Translations under genes and position numbers: made by a program
In this document: piece after piece, positions 9,177 through 17,888 of the stretch
Numbering within the stretch: position 1 is the first letter of the stretch
Layout of the letters: each line of letters begins with the position of its first letter
Origin: Methylophilus rhizosphaerae
GTDB lineage: Bacteria > Pseudomonadota > Gammaproteobacteria > Burkholderiales > Methylophilaceae
NCBI RefSeq assembly: GCF_900100975.1
Contig: NZ_FNFX01000004.1
Span: 124,001 to 188,000 of the forward strand
DNA length: 64,000 nucleotides
Direction of reading: 5' to 3'
The notes under the pieces: generated by a model
The model's database searches: none
What the model was told of the DNA's origin: nothing
What the model saw: only the letters and a program-made list of their open reading frames with translations

Positions 9177-12100
9177 ATGAATGCTGATTCTGGCAAGCAC
9201 AGTTATCGGGATATGTTATTGAAACATTATCGCAGCGTGACGCACGCCAGGCCTGTTGCAGACACGGACCTTTCCCCTTCCTTTACTAGGTCCCTCATCG
9301 CGAATGTCGTCGGCCTGGTCGTCATCCTTGGATTTGTATTATTGGTCATCCTCACCTGGCATGGTGTAACGACGACGAATAAGGCCGCCCGGCAAGAGGT
9401 CACAAACGCCCTCACGCAAGCCACCGCCAGATTGAATACCTTACTGCTTGCTGCAGAAATGACAGCAAGCTCAGCCGAGCGGGTGGCACAATCGTTATCG
9501 GTGAATGCCGCGACCTTGCAGCCCATCCTTGAGAACTCATTAGCGGCGTTTGAACAACGCCCGGAGCTAAGTTACCTGGGCCTGGTGCTATCTGCCAGCG
9601 GAGAGTACGTCAACATTGAGCGCACAGCCAAAGGCGATATTTTTCTCTGGGCGTTTCCTCCTGCCAATAGCGCTCCGCTCGTGCAAACCTTCAAGCTGGA
9701 GCGAAAAGGGTTTAGTCCCCAGCAGTCATTACCCACTCATGGTTACGATCCGCGTACCCGGCCATTCTACAAAGCCGCACTCAGCGCTACCGCTGAAGGC
9801 GCATGGATTCCCGCCTACCAATGGGTAGAACATGCAGGCAATGAAAAGCCGTTATGGGGCCTGAGTTACGTCAGGGCGTTGAGAGACGAGGCTGGCCAAG
9901 TGATCGGTGTACTTGATGCGGACTTTGACCTGCCCGCCTTAAATCGCTACTTGAAGTCGATTTCTGCAGAAAACAAAACACGCTTATATGTCATCGAAAT
10001 GGGCGCTACACCACGCATGATAGGTGGCCCTGATATTGAGCGTGCGCCGCATGCGCTCCCGCCAGAATTTTCCGCCCTCACCACCTTTGCCGGGAATGCA
10101 TATGTCACCAAAATGTCCTTGCATGGAGAAAAGCAATGGGTGGCCGCCCGCCACCTTCAATTAAAAGGCGGCCACTCCTGGATTGTGGTTTCCTCCAAAA
10201 TCACGCCCGTGATTGAATCCTCATTGCAACGGCAACTGCTGCAAGTGCTGGGCATGGGCGCTGCAATCGCCATCGCACTGGTGCTGGCTTCCCTGAGGCT
10301 AGCCTATCGTTTTGGCAGGCCGCTGGAAGAATTAGAGCTCCAATTAATCAATAACGGGCAAACCTCGCAAGAAACAACCTCTTCAACATCGGTGGCATGT
10401 AAAGGTTTCCGCGAGACGCAAAAATTAAAACTGGCCCTGGAAAACATGGCCGATGCCATGCACCAGCAGGTATTGGCGCAAGAGCAACAGCTCGCCTCCG
10501 CCAAGCTGAAGAGCGCTATTTTCGACTTTACCTCCACCATCCTTTTCAGTCTTGACCAGCATTTGAATGTCATTGAATGGAACAAGGCAGCCGAAAAATT
10601 ATTTGGCATCAAGCGAGAGGAGGTTTTCGGCAAATGGATAGGCGATATCGTGAAAACGCCTGATGCATTGATGGACTGGCCTGAGGTGATCAGCGCAGCG
10701 CGTACCGGTGTGTATCGGTTTATGGGGGTGAAAGGCCTATTTGATGCAGAACTGAGAGTCATGCATTTTCAGCAGGATGGGCAGGAAATTTATACCTTCA
10801 TTCTTAATGACGTCACCGAAAGCAGGCATCTGGAACAGAAGCTGAGACGGGATCTGGATTATGCGGATGCCGTGCTCAGCAGTTTGCCCGGTGTGTTTTA
10901 TCACTATGATGAAAGCTTGCACCTGGTGCGATGGAACAACAACTTTGAGCAAACCAGTGGTTACTCTCAAAGCGAACTCGCTGGTGCTGACCCTATGATG
11001 TTTTTCGCAGAAGAAGATCAATCCCTGGTGAAGAGCCGTATTGCCGAAGTGATGGAAAAAGGGGTGTCTTCGGTGGAAGTGGATTATCTGCTGAAAGATG
11101 GCAGCCGCATCCCCTACTACTTTACCGGCGTGCGTTTTGAACATGCGGGCAACCTGGGATTCGTCGGCGTAGGCACAGACCTTACCGAACGCAAGCAGGC
11201 CGAACAGCGCATTCGCTTCCTGGCTTTGAACGACGCACTCACTGGCCTGGCAAACCGTAACCAGATTGAAGAAAACATCCAGCAATTAATTTCCCTGCCG
11301 CATCAGGGTGAAAACCATTTCGCACTGCTGTATATCGATTTGGACCGCTTTAAAATTGTGAATGGCGGCTATGGTCATTTATTCGGCAATGCGGTACTCC
11401 AGGCTGCGGGCCAGCAACTGGTCAGCCTGGTCCAGGCGACTGATGTCGTTGCACGTCTTGGTGGCGATGAGTTTCTGCTATTGATATACGACATCCACCA
11501 CCCTTCAGAAGCGGCCGGCGTTGCGGCCAGCATCATCGAAAAATTCAACTCGCCCATCCAGGTACAAGGCCAGGATATTCATTTATCCATCAACATCGGG
11601 ATCAGTGTTTACCCGATGGACGGTAAAACGGAAAATAGCCTGATTGATAATGCCGAGATCGCCATGTACAAAGCCAAAGAACTCGGCAATAACGCTTTCC
11701 AGCTTTTCAGTCCCGATATGGGGCAACAAACCCAACATAGAGTCGATCTCGAAATCAGGCTGCGTAGCGCGATCGCTGAAGAGCAACTGTACCTGGTCTA
11801 CCAGCCCAAGGTGAATTTAACCAGTGGTGAAATTACGGGTTGCGAAGCGCTGATTCGCTGGAAACATCCGGAATTCGGCATGGTCTCCCCCATGCAATTC
11901 ATTCCAATCGCAGAAGATTCCGGCCTGATTATCGCTATTGGCGATTGGGTGTTACGCACCGCCTGCCTGCAAGGCCGGGCCTGGATAGACGCAGGCTTGC
12001 CGCCCATATGCATCGCGGTGAATATTTCGGTGCGCCAATTTCTGCAACAGGACTTAGTGGCGTGGGTGGCGCGCACACTGCAAGCAACAGGATTGCCGCC

Positions 12101-12527
12101 AGAATACCTGGAACTGGAACTCACTGAAAGCCTGATCGCCCAGGATATCGAGCGCGTCACGCAAACCACGCTTCAGCTTAAAGAAATCGGTGTAAAACTC
12201 TCTATCGATGATTTTGGCACAGGCTACTCCAGCTTGAGCTACCTCAGGAGCTTTCATGTAGATACCTTAAAAATCGATCAATCATTTGTGCGCAACATGC
12301 TCACCGAGACAGAAAATGCCACCATTGTGCTGGCAGTCATTGCATTAGCGCACAGCTTGAAATTCAAAGTGATTGCGGAAGGGGTAGAAACCGAACAGCA
12401 CTGCAAATACCTGCAAATGCATGATTGCGATGAGATTCAAGGGTATTATTTCAGTAAGCCTATCGCAGCCACAGAATTCGCCTCGCTCTTGCAAAGCGGG
12501 CAGAAATTAAATATTCCTGGTTCCTAA
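9177..12527 (+). CDS. Membrane PAS-PAS-GGDEF-EAL c-di-GMP signalling protein
   Basis: About 1116 residues, start ATG 9177 (GTG 9174 is also possible) after AAAAGGGG. Order: transmembrane helix (about 40-60), periplasmic Cache-like sensor (about 80-340), second helix (about 355-378), two PAS domains (about 455-545 and 560-680), GGDEF (motif at residue 762) and EAL (motif at residue 890). EAL looks active: EALIRW, NISVRQF, ELTES, DDFGTG, KIDQSF and AEGVETE are all present. The GGDEF signature is intact, but residues equivalent to PleD Asp336 and Asp344 are Gly and Asn, and the RxxD inhibitory site reads QATD. Net phosphodiesterase activity is therefore likelier than cyclase activity. It stands alone with no operon partners. 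Confidence 0.92.
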   Translation: MNADSGKHSYRDMLLKHYRSVTHARPVADTDLSPSFTRSLIANVVGLVVILGFVLLVILTWHGVTTTNKAARQEVTNALTQATARLNTLLLAAEMTASSAERVAQSLSVNAATLQPILENSLAAFEQRPELSYLGLVLSASGEYVNIERTAKGDIFLWAFPPANSAPLVQTFKLERKGFSPQQSLPTHGYDPRTRPFYKAALSATAEGAWIPAYQWVEHAGNEKPLWGLSYVRALRDEAGQVIGVLDADFDLPALNRYLKSISAENKTRLYVIEMGATPRMIGGPDIERAPHALPPEFSALTTFAGNAYVTKMSLHGEKQWVAARHLQLKGGHSWIVVSSKITPVIESSLQRQLLQVLGMGAAIAIALVLASLRLAYRFGRPLEELELQLINNGQTSQETTSSTSVACKGFRETQKLKLALENMADAMHQQVLAQEQQLASAKLKSAIFDFTSTILFSLDQHLNVIEWNKAAEKLFGIKREEVFGKWIGDIVKTPDALMDWPEVISAARTGVYRFMGVKGLFDAELRVMHFQQDGQEIYTFILNDVTESRHLEQKLRRDLDYADAVLSSLPGVFYHYDESLHLVRWNNNFEQTSGYSQSELAGADPMMFFAEEDQSLVKSRIAEVMEKGVSSVEVDYLLKDGSRIPYYFTGVRFEHAGNLGFVGVGTDLTERKQAEQRIRFLALNDALTGLANRNQIEENIQQLISLPHQGENHFALLYIDLDRFKIVNGGYGHLFGNAVLQAAGQQLVSLVQATDVVARLGGDEFLLLIYDIHHPSEAAGVAASIIEKFNSPIQVQGQDIHLSINIGISVYPMDGKTENSLIDNAEIAMYKAKELGNNAFQLFSPDMGQQTQHRVDLEIRLRSAIAEEQLYLVYQPKVNLTSGEITGCEALIRWKHPEFGMVSPMQFIPIAEDSGLIIAIGDWVLRTACLQGRAWIDAGLPPICIAVNISVRQFLQQDLVAWVARTLQATGLPPEYLELELTESLIAQDIERVTQTTLQLKEIGVKLSIDDFGTGYSSLSYLRSFHVDTLKIDQSFVRNMLTETENATIVLAVIALAHSLKFKVIAEGVETEQHCKYLQMHDCDEIQGYYFSKPIAATEFASLLQSGQKLNIPGS

Positions 12528-12601
12528 AGATTAAAAATCTTTGAAGCACTTTTACGTGAAGAGATTGACCCGCCGAAGGTCATTAATAAGTTAACACTCA
12601 T

Positions 12602-12805
12602 TTATTTTTGGGTGAACTTCTCATCCTCAAGCATTTTGCCTGGCTCCACATCCGGTTGATTATTCCGGTCAATTTCAGGATTTTTGGCCAACTCCCCCAA
12701 GTTGCCTTTAACCGCTTTTTGCTGGGTGGTCTCTTTGTCCACACTCTTTACTACAGTAGATTTTTCTTCGATGCCTTCTGCAGGCACGGCTGAATCCAGT
12801 GACAT
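12602..12805 (-). CDS. Small acidic hypothetical protein, NPEID/PDVEPG type
   Basis: A 67-residue protein rich in Glu, Lys, Asn and Pro, with no hydrophobic core and probably disordered. The second in-frame ATG (12805) is chosen because GGAG lies six bases before it; the first ATG directly abuts GGAG. The C-terminal part has the motif KNPEIDRNNQPDVEPG, which recalls motifs in three other small proteins of this window (12835-12993, 17171-17335, 24165-24512). It lies 29 bases downstream of the 52-residue gene on the same strand, so the two are probably one transcript. Not recognised as any named family. Confidence 0.6.
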   Translation of the reverse strand: MSLDSAVPAEGIEEKSTVVKSVDKETTQQKAVKGNLGELAKNPEIDRNNQPDVEPGKMLEDEKFTQK

Positions 12806-12834
12806 AATCATCTCCAGTTTTTAAGTGATATCCG

Positions 12835-12993
12835 CTAAAGCTCTTCAGGCGGAATATAGTTTACGGGACCGCCGGTGGGATTTTCTACCGTTTCATCATC
12901 AGGCTCTACATCCGGATCAAGTACGGTCTCGTCATCGGGATCCACGCCAATATCCAGGTCAGCAGCGGGAATATGGCCTGGATCGCTAGCCAT
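12835..12993 (-). CDS. 52-residue acidic hypothetical protein with DPD repeats
   Basis: A very short reading frame with a strong ribosome site (GGAGATAGAG directly before ATG). The product is about one third Asp/Glu and contains repeated DPDDETV and DPDVEPDDETV units, ending IPPEEL. The duplicated unit and the good ribosome site support a real gene despite its size. It is followed 29 bases later by another small acidic gene in the same direction. No signal peptide or membrane helix is present. Function unknown; an induced, disordered stress protein is one possibility. Confidence 0.6.
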   Translation of the reverse strand: MASDPGHIPAADLDIGVDPDDETVLDPDVEPDDETVENPTGGPVNYIPPEEL

Positions 12994-13260
12994 CTCTATC
13001 TCCTTTTTTAACCAGGCAGAAATGATAATTTACAGCTGCCTCAACCTTTATCAGCCAAACGCTGATTATGTTGTGGGAGTTTCAATAAAGGACTGTAAAG
13101 ACGGTGGCCCATGCAGGCACCACCGCCATGTTGATCATCAAGTACGGAAACCTGTCTCACTTCCAGTCTTGATATCAACGACTACAGGTTAACCGGGAAC
13201 CAAAAACAGGGTTATCGGATGCCCACTGTATTTGCGGTAGGAATTTTCAGACCGGGAATT

Positions 13261-13284
13261 AAAAAAGCCGCTATACGCGGCTTT
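13261..13284 (-). terminator. Terminator after cytochrome b561 gene
   Basis: An 8-bp perfect stem AAAGCCGC / GCGGCTTT with a five-base loop. Read on the minus strand it ends in a run of six T and begins two bases past the cytochrome b561 stop codon. Confidence 0.8.
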
Positions 13285-13286
13285 CA

Positions 13287-13817
13287 TTAATGGTCATCCA
13301 CCAGGCCGAATATCTGATGGTAGATGGCCGCCGTAATATGGACAGCAAATAAGGGATAGATCATCACGGAAATCAGATAGTGAAATCCCTCGACAGCTTT
13401 ATGGAAGGAGCCAGCTTTCTCAAATAACGGCGGAAATTCAAGCAGATCGAAAAAATGCAACGGTTCGCCACTGCTCAGCAATATCAATACACCCAAAATA
13501 CATTGCGTAATAAGGATGACGTATATTGAGCGGTGCAGGGAAATCGCCATCAGCTTCTGCCATGTTTTGATACTGTAAGAGCGAACAGGGTTAGGATTCA
13601 GGTTCCGCCATGTCAGCCTGGCAAGCATCAATATCAGAAAAATCATGCCCATGGAAGAATGCCGGATGACCAATGCCAGCTTGTCAGGCCCGGGATCTTT
13701 ATCTGAAAACTGGCTGGCGATCACGATCAGCGTCAGCAGCATGGCCACACTGGTCCAATGCAGTATCCTGGCGATCAAGCCATATTGCGTATTGGAGTTT
13801 TTAAGATCAATACTCAT
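13287..13817 (-). CDS. Cytochrome b561 family protein
   Basis: A 176-residue membrane protein with four transmembrane helices. Haem-ligand histidines lie in RILHW (helix 1), RHSSMG (helix 2), SLHRS (helix 3 region) and VHITAAIYH (helix 4), the bacterial CybB/b561 pattern. The start at 13817 follows GGGGCAGCG; an in-frame ATG 21 bases earlier has no better ribosome site. These proteins pass electrons from quinol to small acceptors such as superoxide or partner enzymes in the inner membrane. The neighbouring four-helix membrane gene lies 47 bases upstream on the same strand and may be co-transcribed. Confidence 0.88.
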   Translation of the reverse strand: MSIDLKNSNTQYGLIARILHWTSVAMLLTLIVIASQFSDKDPGPDKLALVIRHSSMGMIFLILMLARLTWRNLNPNPVRSYSIKTWQKLMAISLHRSIYVILITQCILGVLILLSSGEPLHFFDLLEFPPLFEKAGSFHKAVEGFHYLISVMIYPLFAVHITAAIYHQIFGLVDDH

Positions 13818-13864
13818 CGCTGCCCCCTGAAATGCCATTGCTTTATCGTGGAGATAAATTCCGC

Positions 13865-14275
13865 TTACTTGAGGGAATATCTGAGTAGTTTTATGGCCGC
13901 CATCCCAAAACCAAAAGTGGTTAATGACAATGTGGTGTACAGAAATAACATATAAGGCAGCGAGTGAATTTTAGGTGAAATCGCCAACACTAAAAAAGCC
14001 GTCGGATTACCGATTGAACCCAGTGCCATTGGCCAGATGACAAACTTGGGCAGCCTGATTTTTGATGCATAGAAGCCCAACAACAACATGGTCATCATCA
14101 GGTAATCCAAATGCCCGGAGAGAAGGTTTTCAGTGCTGGCAAATATATTGAGCATGTAAGGAATTTTCAGGCCCCTGGTCATCACCAGGCACCATGCAAG
14201 CACCAAACCCAACAGTAATGTAATACAGGCTGTTCTCAGTAAAATGACATTACCGGCGTGTTTATCTTCATTCAT
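13865..14275 (-). CDS. Four-helix integral membrane protein, unknown
   Basis: A 136-residue protein with four predicted transmembrane helices (about residues 12-32, 55-70, 80-98 and 108-130). The segment ENLLSGHLDYLMMTMLLLGFYA with a conserved-looking SGH and the pattern GSIGNPTAF recall, only in layout, the four-helix hydroxylaminobenzene mutase-like family; this is a weak resemblance. It is upstream of and in the same direction as cytochrome b561, so it may serve as its membrane partner. No signal peptide beyond helix 1. Confidence 0.7.
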   Translation of the reverse strand: MNEDKHAGNVILLRTACITLLLGLVLAWCLVMTRGLKIPYMLNIFASTENLLSGHLDYLMMTMLLLGFYASKIRLPKFVIWPMALGSIGNPTAFLVLAISPKIHSLPYMLFLYTTLSLTTFGFGMAAIKLLRYSLK

Positions 14276-14656
14276 TTTTATTTCCCCTTTTAACCTTTGC
14301 TTTAATTAATCGCAGCTTTATTAAACCTGATCTGAAACTACCCGTCATAGGTCTTCCCTCTAGGTAGACAGGTCTGTTCATTTGCAGTTTATTATTATTT
14401 TTTGGGTATTGCAATGGAGGAAGGGAAATCTAGCGGATTTTGAAGAGCATCGCTCGCCCCCTGTTTGGATATGCAGCCAAACGCCGCTATGCCTCTGGCG
14501 ATAGGTGCGCCCGCATGGCGTACAATCCATGCAGGAAATGCATTCGCCTGAAGGAGAAAAATTTTTCATCCGACAGCATAATCAGATAACGCCCGATACT
14601 GGATCGCGCGCCCTCTCCCCTACATTGGGTATTTGCCAAGGCAGAGGAGACCAGAA
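14276..14656. other. Intergenic region without a supported gene (381 bases)
   Basis: Divergent promoter region between the four-helix membrane protein and the DUF4142 gene. It contains a short palindromic block around 14365-14378 (TAGACAGGTCTGTT) and, at 14565-14576, one copy of a 12-base motif that recurs on the other strand at 16656-16667. A 63-codon open frame on the minus strand has no convincing coding character. Confidence 0.5.
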
Positions 14657-15184
14657 ATGAGACGCTTAAACCGTTTGCTTGTAGGGACAGCTATATTGGG
14701 GCTTATCTGTATGAATATTCCCGCGCATGCCAGGGATATTTCCATGTCGGACAAGCGTTTCCTGAAAAACGCAGCGGAGGCAGGCAATTTCGAGATTGAG
14801 GGCAGCAAGTTGGCACTCGCCAAATCCAAAGATGCCGATATCTTGCGTTTCGCCAGGATGATGACGGATGATCATGCGCAGGCCGCCTTGAAGCTAAAGG
14901 ATCTGGCAACCAGGCGCGGTGTGGAGTTGCCCACGGAGCCCAGCCTGGTACAACAGGCCAAATTGAAATATCTGGAAATGAGGGAAGGTGTCAAATTTGA
15001 TAAAAGCTACGCCACCCATATTGGGGTATCCGCACACGAGCAAGCCGTGAAACTATTCGAAGATGCCGCCGAGGATGCCACAGATGCCGATATTAAAAAG
15101 TTTGCGGCTGATACCTTGCCGGTATTGAAAAAGCATTTGGAAGAAGCCAAAAGAATAGATATAAGAGTTAACCAAGATGACTAA
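14657..15184 (+). CDS. DUF4142 periplasmic protein
   Basis: A 175-residue exported protein. The signal peptide ends at IPAHA. The mature part is a helical bundle with the DUF4142 pattern: DKRFLKNAAEAGNFEIEGSKLAL, then FARMMTDDHAQAALKLKDLA and a C-terminal VLKKHLEEAKRI. The start at 14657 follows GAGGAGACCAGAA; an upstream ATG in frame would spoil the signal peptide. Family members are ferritin-like helical proteins of unknown activity, often stress induced. Acts in the periplasm; no catalytic residues can be assigned. Confidence 0.9.
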   Translation: MRRLNRLLVGTAILGLICMNIPAHARDISMSDKRFLKNAAEAGNFEIEGSKLALAKSKDADILRFARMMTDDHAQAALKLKDLATRRGVELPTEPSLVQQAKLKYLEMREGVKFDKSYATHIGVSAHEQAVKLFEDAAEDATDADIKKFAADTLPVLKKHLEEAKRIDIRVNQDD

Positions 15185-15190
15185 AGCAGG

Positions 15191-15225
15191 ACAAAAGCCG
15201 GCGAAATCAGCTTCCCGGCTTTTGT
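15191..15225. terminator. Bidirectional hairpin between DUF4142 and Nramp-like genes
   Basis: A perfect 11-bp stem ACAAAAGCCGG / CCGGCTTTTGT with a 13-base loop, in the gap between two convergent genes. It can serve both strands. Confidence 0.7.
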
Positions 15226-15308
15226 GTTGCACCTCACGCCTGTTTCAGGATGCGTGACATAGCCTGTTGCTACATGCCGTTCCAAACATGGCGGTTTCCC
15301 TCAAGCCA

Positions 15309-16556
15309 TTAAATCAGCGTATATGCCATCATTACCACAGCGGCACTCATGGCGCACGTACATGTCCAGCCGGTGAGATTGAGTACCCTACCTATTTTGA
15401 GGTTGCCAACGACTTTTCGATTATTCACCATGAACATCATTAATATCATGATGGGAACCGCTAATACGCCATTGATCACTGCACTCCAGTAAAGCGCTTT
15501 AATGGGGTTGATAGGCGTAAAACACAGGCCGGCACCGACGAGGGTCGAAATGCCGACAATGGCATAGAAGCGTTTGGCTTTACCGGGCGCGAGTTCCAGG
15601 CTGCAGTCCCAATCAAATGCGCCTGACATGGCGTAAGCAGCAGATCCAGCCAGGACTGGAATCGCGAGCAGGCCGGTCCCGATAATACCCAGGCTGAAGA
15701 GCAGGAAGGCAAACTCCCCGGCGATAGGTTTCAGTGCTTTCGCCGCATCTGCAGAAGTTTCTATATTGGTGAGGCCATGCGTATGCAGGGTCACCGCTGC
15801 CGTCAACATGATGCAGAACGCGACAAAATTGGAAAATCCCATACCGATGGCGGTATCCAGCCTGATTCTTTCCATATTGCTGGAAATCTGTTGAGGCGCT
15901 TTTGTTAATGGCCGGGCGGAAGGGTGCTGCCGTATTTCTTCTACTTCCTGCGAGGCTTGCCAGAAGAAAAGATAAGGGCTGATGGTCGTACCAAAAATAG
16001 CGACCAGCGTCGTAATATAAGCGTTGTCCCAATGAATATCAGGGACAAGAATTTGATGCACCATCGCCTGGAAGGGGATTTTCACCAAAAACAGGGTAGC
16101 CACATAGGCCAGCAGCACTAGCGTCAGCCACTTGAGCACCCGTACATATTGCTGGTAGGGAATCAATATCTGCAGCGCTAACGATAGCAGGCCGAAAAAA
16201 ACCGCATATATCAGGCCATTGCCGCCGAATATCAGTTTAAGGGCATCCCCCATCGCGGCCAGGTCTGCGCCAATGTTAATCACGTTGGCGACCAGCAACA
16301 GGTAAATCATGCAGTATAAGAGGGCGCGAGGGTAATGCTCCCGCATATTGCCAGCCAGCCCCCTGCCACTTGCCCGTCCAATAATGGCACTGATCATCTG
16401 AATAGCGAGCATCAGCGGGTAGGTCAACAGGATAGACCAGAGCATATGCATGCCAAATTGCGCACCGGCCTGTGAATAAGTCGCTATGCCGCTAGGATCA
16501 TCATCCGCAGCCCCCGTAATTAAACCTGGCCCCAGTTTTTTTAGAAATCTATTCAT
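15309..16556 (-). CDS. Nramp-related divalent metal transporter with non-canonical binding site
   Basis: A 415-residue integral membrane protein with about eleven helices of the Nramp (SLC11) fold. The first helix carries GPGLITGAADDDPSGIATYS where classical Nramps have DPGN. The sixth helix carries TTISPYLFFWQ where the classical metal-binding MPH motif is expected. Loss of the soft methionine ligand is typical of relatives that move magnesium or other hard ions instead of manganese or iron, so the substrate is uncertain. The gene is monocistronic and convergent with the DUF4142 gene. The start at 16556 directly precedes the MNRFLKKLGPG sequence usual for the group. Confidence 0.88.
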   Translation of the reverse strand: MNRFLKKLGPGLITGAADDDPSGIATYSQAGAQFGMHMLWSILLTYPLMLAIQMISAIIGRASGRGLAGNMREHYPRALLYCMIYLLLVANVINIGADLAAMGDALKLIFGGNGLIYAVFFGLLSLALQILIPYQQYVRVLKWLTLVLLAYVATLFLVKIPFQAMVHQILVPDIHWDNAYITTLVAIFGTTISPYLFFWQASQEVEEIRQHPSARPLTKAPQQISSNMERIRLDTAIGMGFSNFVAFCIMLTAAVTLHTHGLTNIETSADAAKALKPIAGEFAFLLFSLGIIGTGLLAIPVLAGSAAYAMSGAFDWDCSLELAPGKAKRFYAIVGISTLVGAGLCFTPINPIKALYWSAVINGVLAVPIMILMMFMVNNRKVVGNLKIGRVLNLTGWTCTCAMSAAVVMMAYTLI

Positions 16557-16951
16557 TATTGACCGGCTGCGCTCCCTATCCTGTAAGCAAATATGAATGC
16601 AGTGCCAGTGTAGGATGGGTCTTGCAACCTCCCTAGGCGCAAACCTCTGATTCTACTGTCGGATGAATCCGGCAAGGGGCGGTGTGAATGTTCCGGACTT
16701 TGCCATTCCATTCCGCAGTAGATGAATGGGTTTTTCTAGCCCGCAATCAGCCAGTACCTGTCAGGAGACCTACAGCGGGCTCGAGCGTAACTATTGGAGC
16801 CTTTTTACGTTCTGTCCGATGATTCCTACGTTAAATTCAGCTGCAACGGGATGGAGCACATAGGAGGAAATCAGCATGATGAAGCCTCGACTTTATTGCA
16901 CCCTGTGGTGCAATTTCTCACAGTGGCTGGTTGGTTTTTTAGGAGAGTGTC
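16557..16951. other. Intergenic region with repeated 12-base motif, no supported gene
   Basis: About 395 bases between the Nramp-like gene and the DUF3309 gene. It holds two copies of a motif, CTGTCGGATGAA at 16656 and a variant CTGTCCGATGAT at 16812, plus a 7-bp inverted repeat AGCCCGC / GCGGGCT around 16739-16780. A near-perfect Shine-Dalgarno (TAGGAGGAAATCAGC) lies before an ATG at 16876, whose frame runs through the following gene in another phase and looks non-coding. Confidence 0.45.
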
Positions 16952-17107
16952 ATGCTGCATACGATTCTAATCGTCATCTTGATTTTAGCCCTAATCGGCG
17001 CGTTGCCCACCTGGCCTCACAGTGCCAGATGGGGATATTATCCAAGTGGCGGGCTTGGCCTGGTATTACTGATTGTGATCATTTTAATGCTTACCGGTGG
17101 GGCATAA
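16952..17107 (+). CDS. DUF3309 small membrane protein
   Basis: A 51-residue protein that fits DUF3309 over its whole length: a first hydrophobic helix (TILIVILILALIGAL), the invariant-looking PTWPHS and WGYYPSGGLGL, and a second helix. It is preceded by AGGAGAGTGTC. Members are tiny inner-membrane proteins of unknown role, often found with stress-related genes in soil and water proteobacteria. An 8-bp hairpin follows 41 bases downstream. Confidence 0.88.
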   Translation: MLHTILIVILILALIGALPTWPHSARWGYYPSGGLGLVLLIVIILMLTGGA

Positions 17108-17148
17108 GGCTTACTTTCCGCCTTCTGCCCGCTCAAGCCTCATTTTTC

Positions 17149-17170
17149 AGAGGGAGCATACCCTCCCTCT
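17149..17170. terminator. Hairpin between DUF3309 and acidic-protein genes
   Basis: An 8-bp stem AGAGGGAG / CTCCCTCT with a six-base loop between convergent genes. T-rich bases flank it on the plus strand (TCAATTTTG) and also on the minus strand, so it may act in both directions. Confidence 0.6.
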
Positions 17171-17335
17171 TCAATTTTGTTTCACCCGCTCATTCTCTTC
17201 TTTGGCGGGATTGATGATGTCCGTATCTATTGTATCCGGGTTATTAATAATCTCGGGATTGGTAAGTGTTGATCCAATATGATCCGGATTATTAATGATT
17301 TCCGGATTGATGATTGCTTCCGATTGGGTAGACAT
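17171..17335 (-). CDS. 54-residue hypothetical protein with NPEIINNPD repeats
   Basis: A short frame preceded by a good AGGAG site (CAGGAGCTTGCC before ATG). The product contains two near-identical units, NPEIINNPDHI and NPEIINNPDTI, then DIINPAKEEN. It is hydrophilic and probably disordered. The repeat shares the NPEI/NPD motif with the proteins at 12602-12805 and 24165-24512. Internal repetition at both protein and DNA level, plus the ribosome site, support expression. Not a recognised family. Confidence 0.6.
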   Translation of the reverse strand: MSTQSEAIINPEIINNPDHIGSTLTNPEIINNPDTIDTDIINPAKEENERVKQN

Positions 17336-17510
17336 GGCAAGCTCCTGTTGAGTGGCATCTATGAACGATTGAATGAAGTTCTATACGACTACCCAGGCAA
17401 GGATATAGCGAAACCTGTTTCCTCATTATCAGTTAATGACTGAAAGCAGCGTCAGAATTTCTGCTCCATGAATGGTCCCGCCTCGTTGTTGACGGGTGAG
17501 GTGAAATATC

Positions 17511-17729
17511 ATGAAGTGGCTTATGGCGACCCGAACAAACCACTTGCCGAACTACCTCAGGGCATTGGCAGAAACCTACGCCAAAGAGCACCACCTATTC
17601 CGTGAAAAAGATGCCCGCCTGGACCCCGGCTACCTCTCGTTACACCAGCTTGCCGACCACCTGCCCGCCAGCGCTACTTACCAACAAGCGGTACAAGCTT
17701 CGGCGCATGATGCCGCGCAACGGGTTTGA
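17511..17729 (+). CDS. Small hypothetical protein
   Basis: A 72-residue frame with a GAGGTG site ten bases before the ATG and codon use like that of the neighbours. The product is hydrophilic and helical (NYLRALAETYAKEHHLFREK) with no membrane segment or recognised domain. It stands alone between the acidic-protein gene and the SDR operon. An internal ATG five codons in is an alternative start. Real coding status is plausible but unproven. Confidence 0.45.
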   Translation: MKWLMATRTNHLPNYLRALAETYAKEHHLFREKDARLDPGYLSLHQLADHLPASATYQQAVQASAHDAAQRV

Positions 17730-17888
17730 CTTAATTAACCAAGAAGAGACCTGGATGAACATAACTAGGTATCTCTCGTGAATAGAGAGCCTGACCCTAT
17801 CGATTCCGGTAGTGCCACCTTGTATTGATACGCTGGGATTCCATTTTCCAGGAAGTCATATCTGAATAAGGAACCTATCGTTACAAAT

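Noticed and set aside
14365-14378. Palindromic TAGACAGGTCTGTT, similar to TetR-type operators
   Set aside because: No TetR gene is in the window and a single 14-base site is too short to support an assignment.
16876-17214. A 112-codon open frame behind a near-perfect Shine-Dalgarno (TAGGAGGAAATCAGC)
   Set aside because: It overlaps the well-supported DUF3309 gene in another phase and its composition shows no domain or coding character beyond the first codons. A short leader peptide cannot be excluded.
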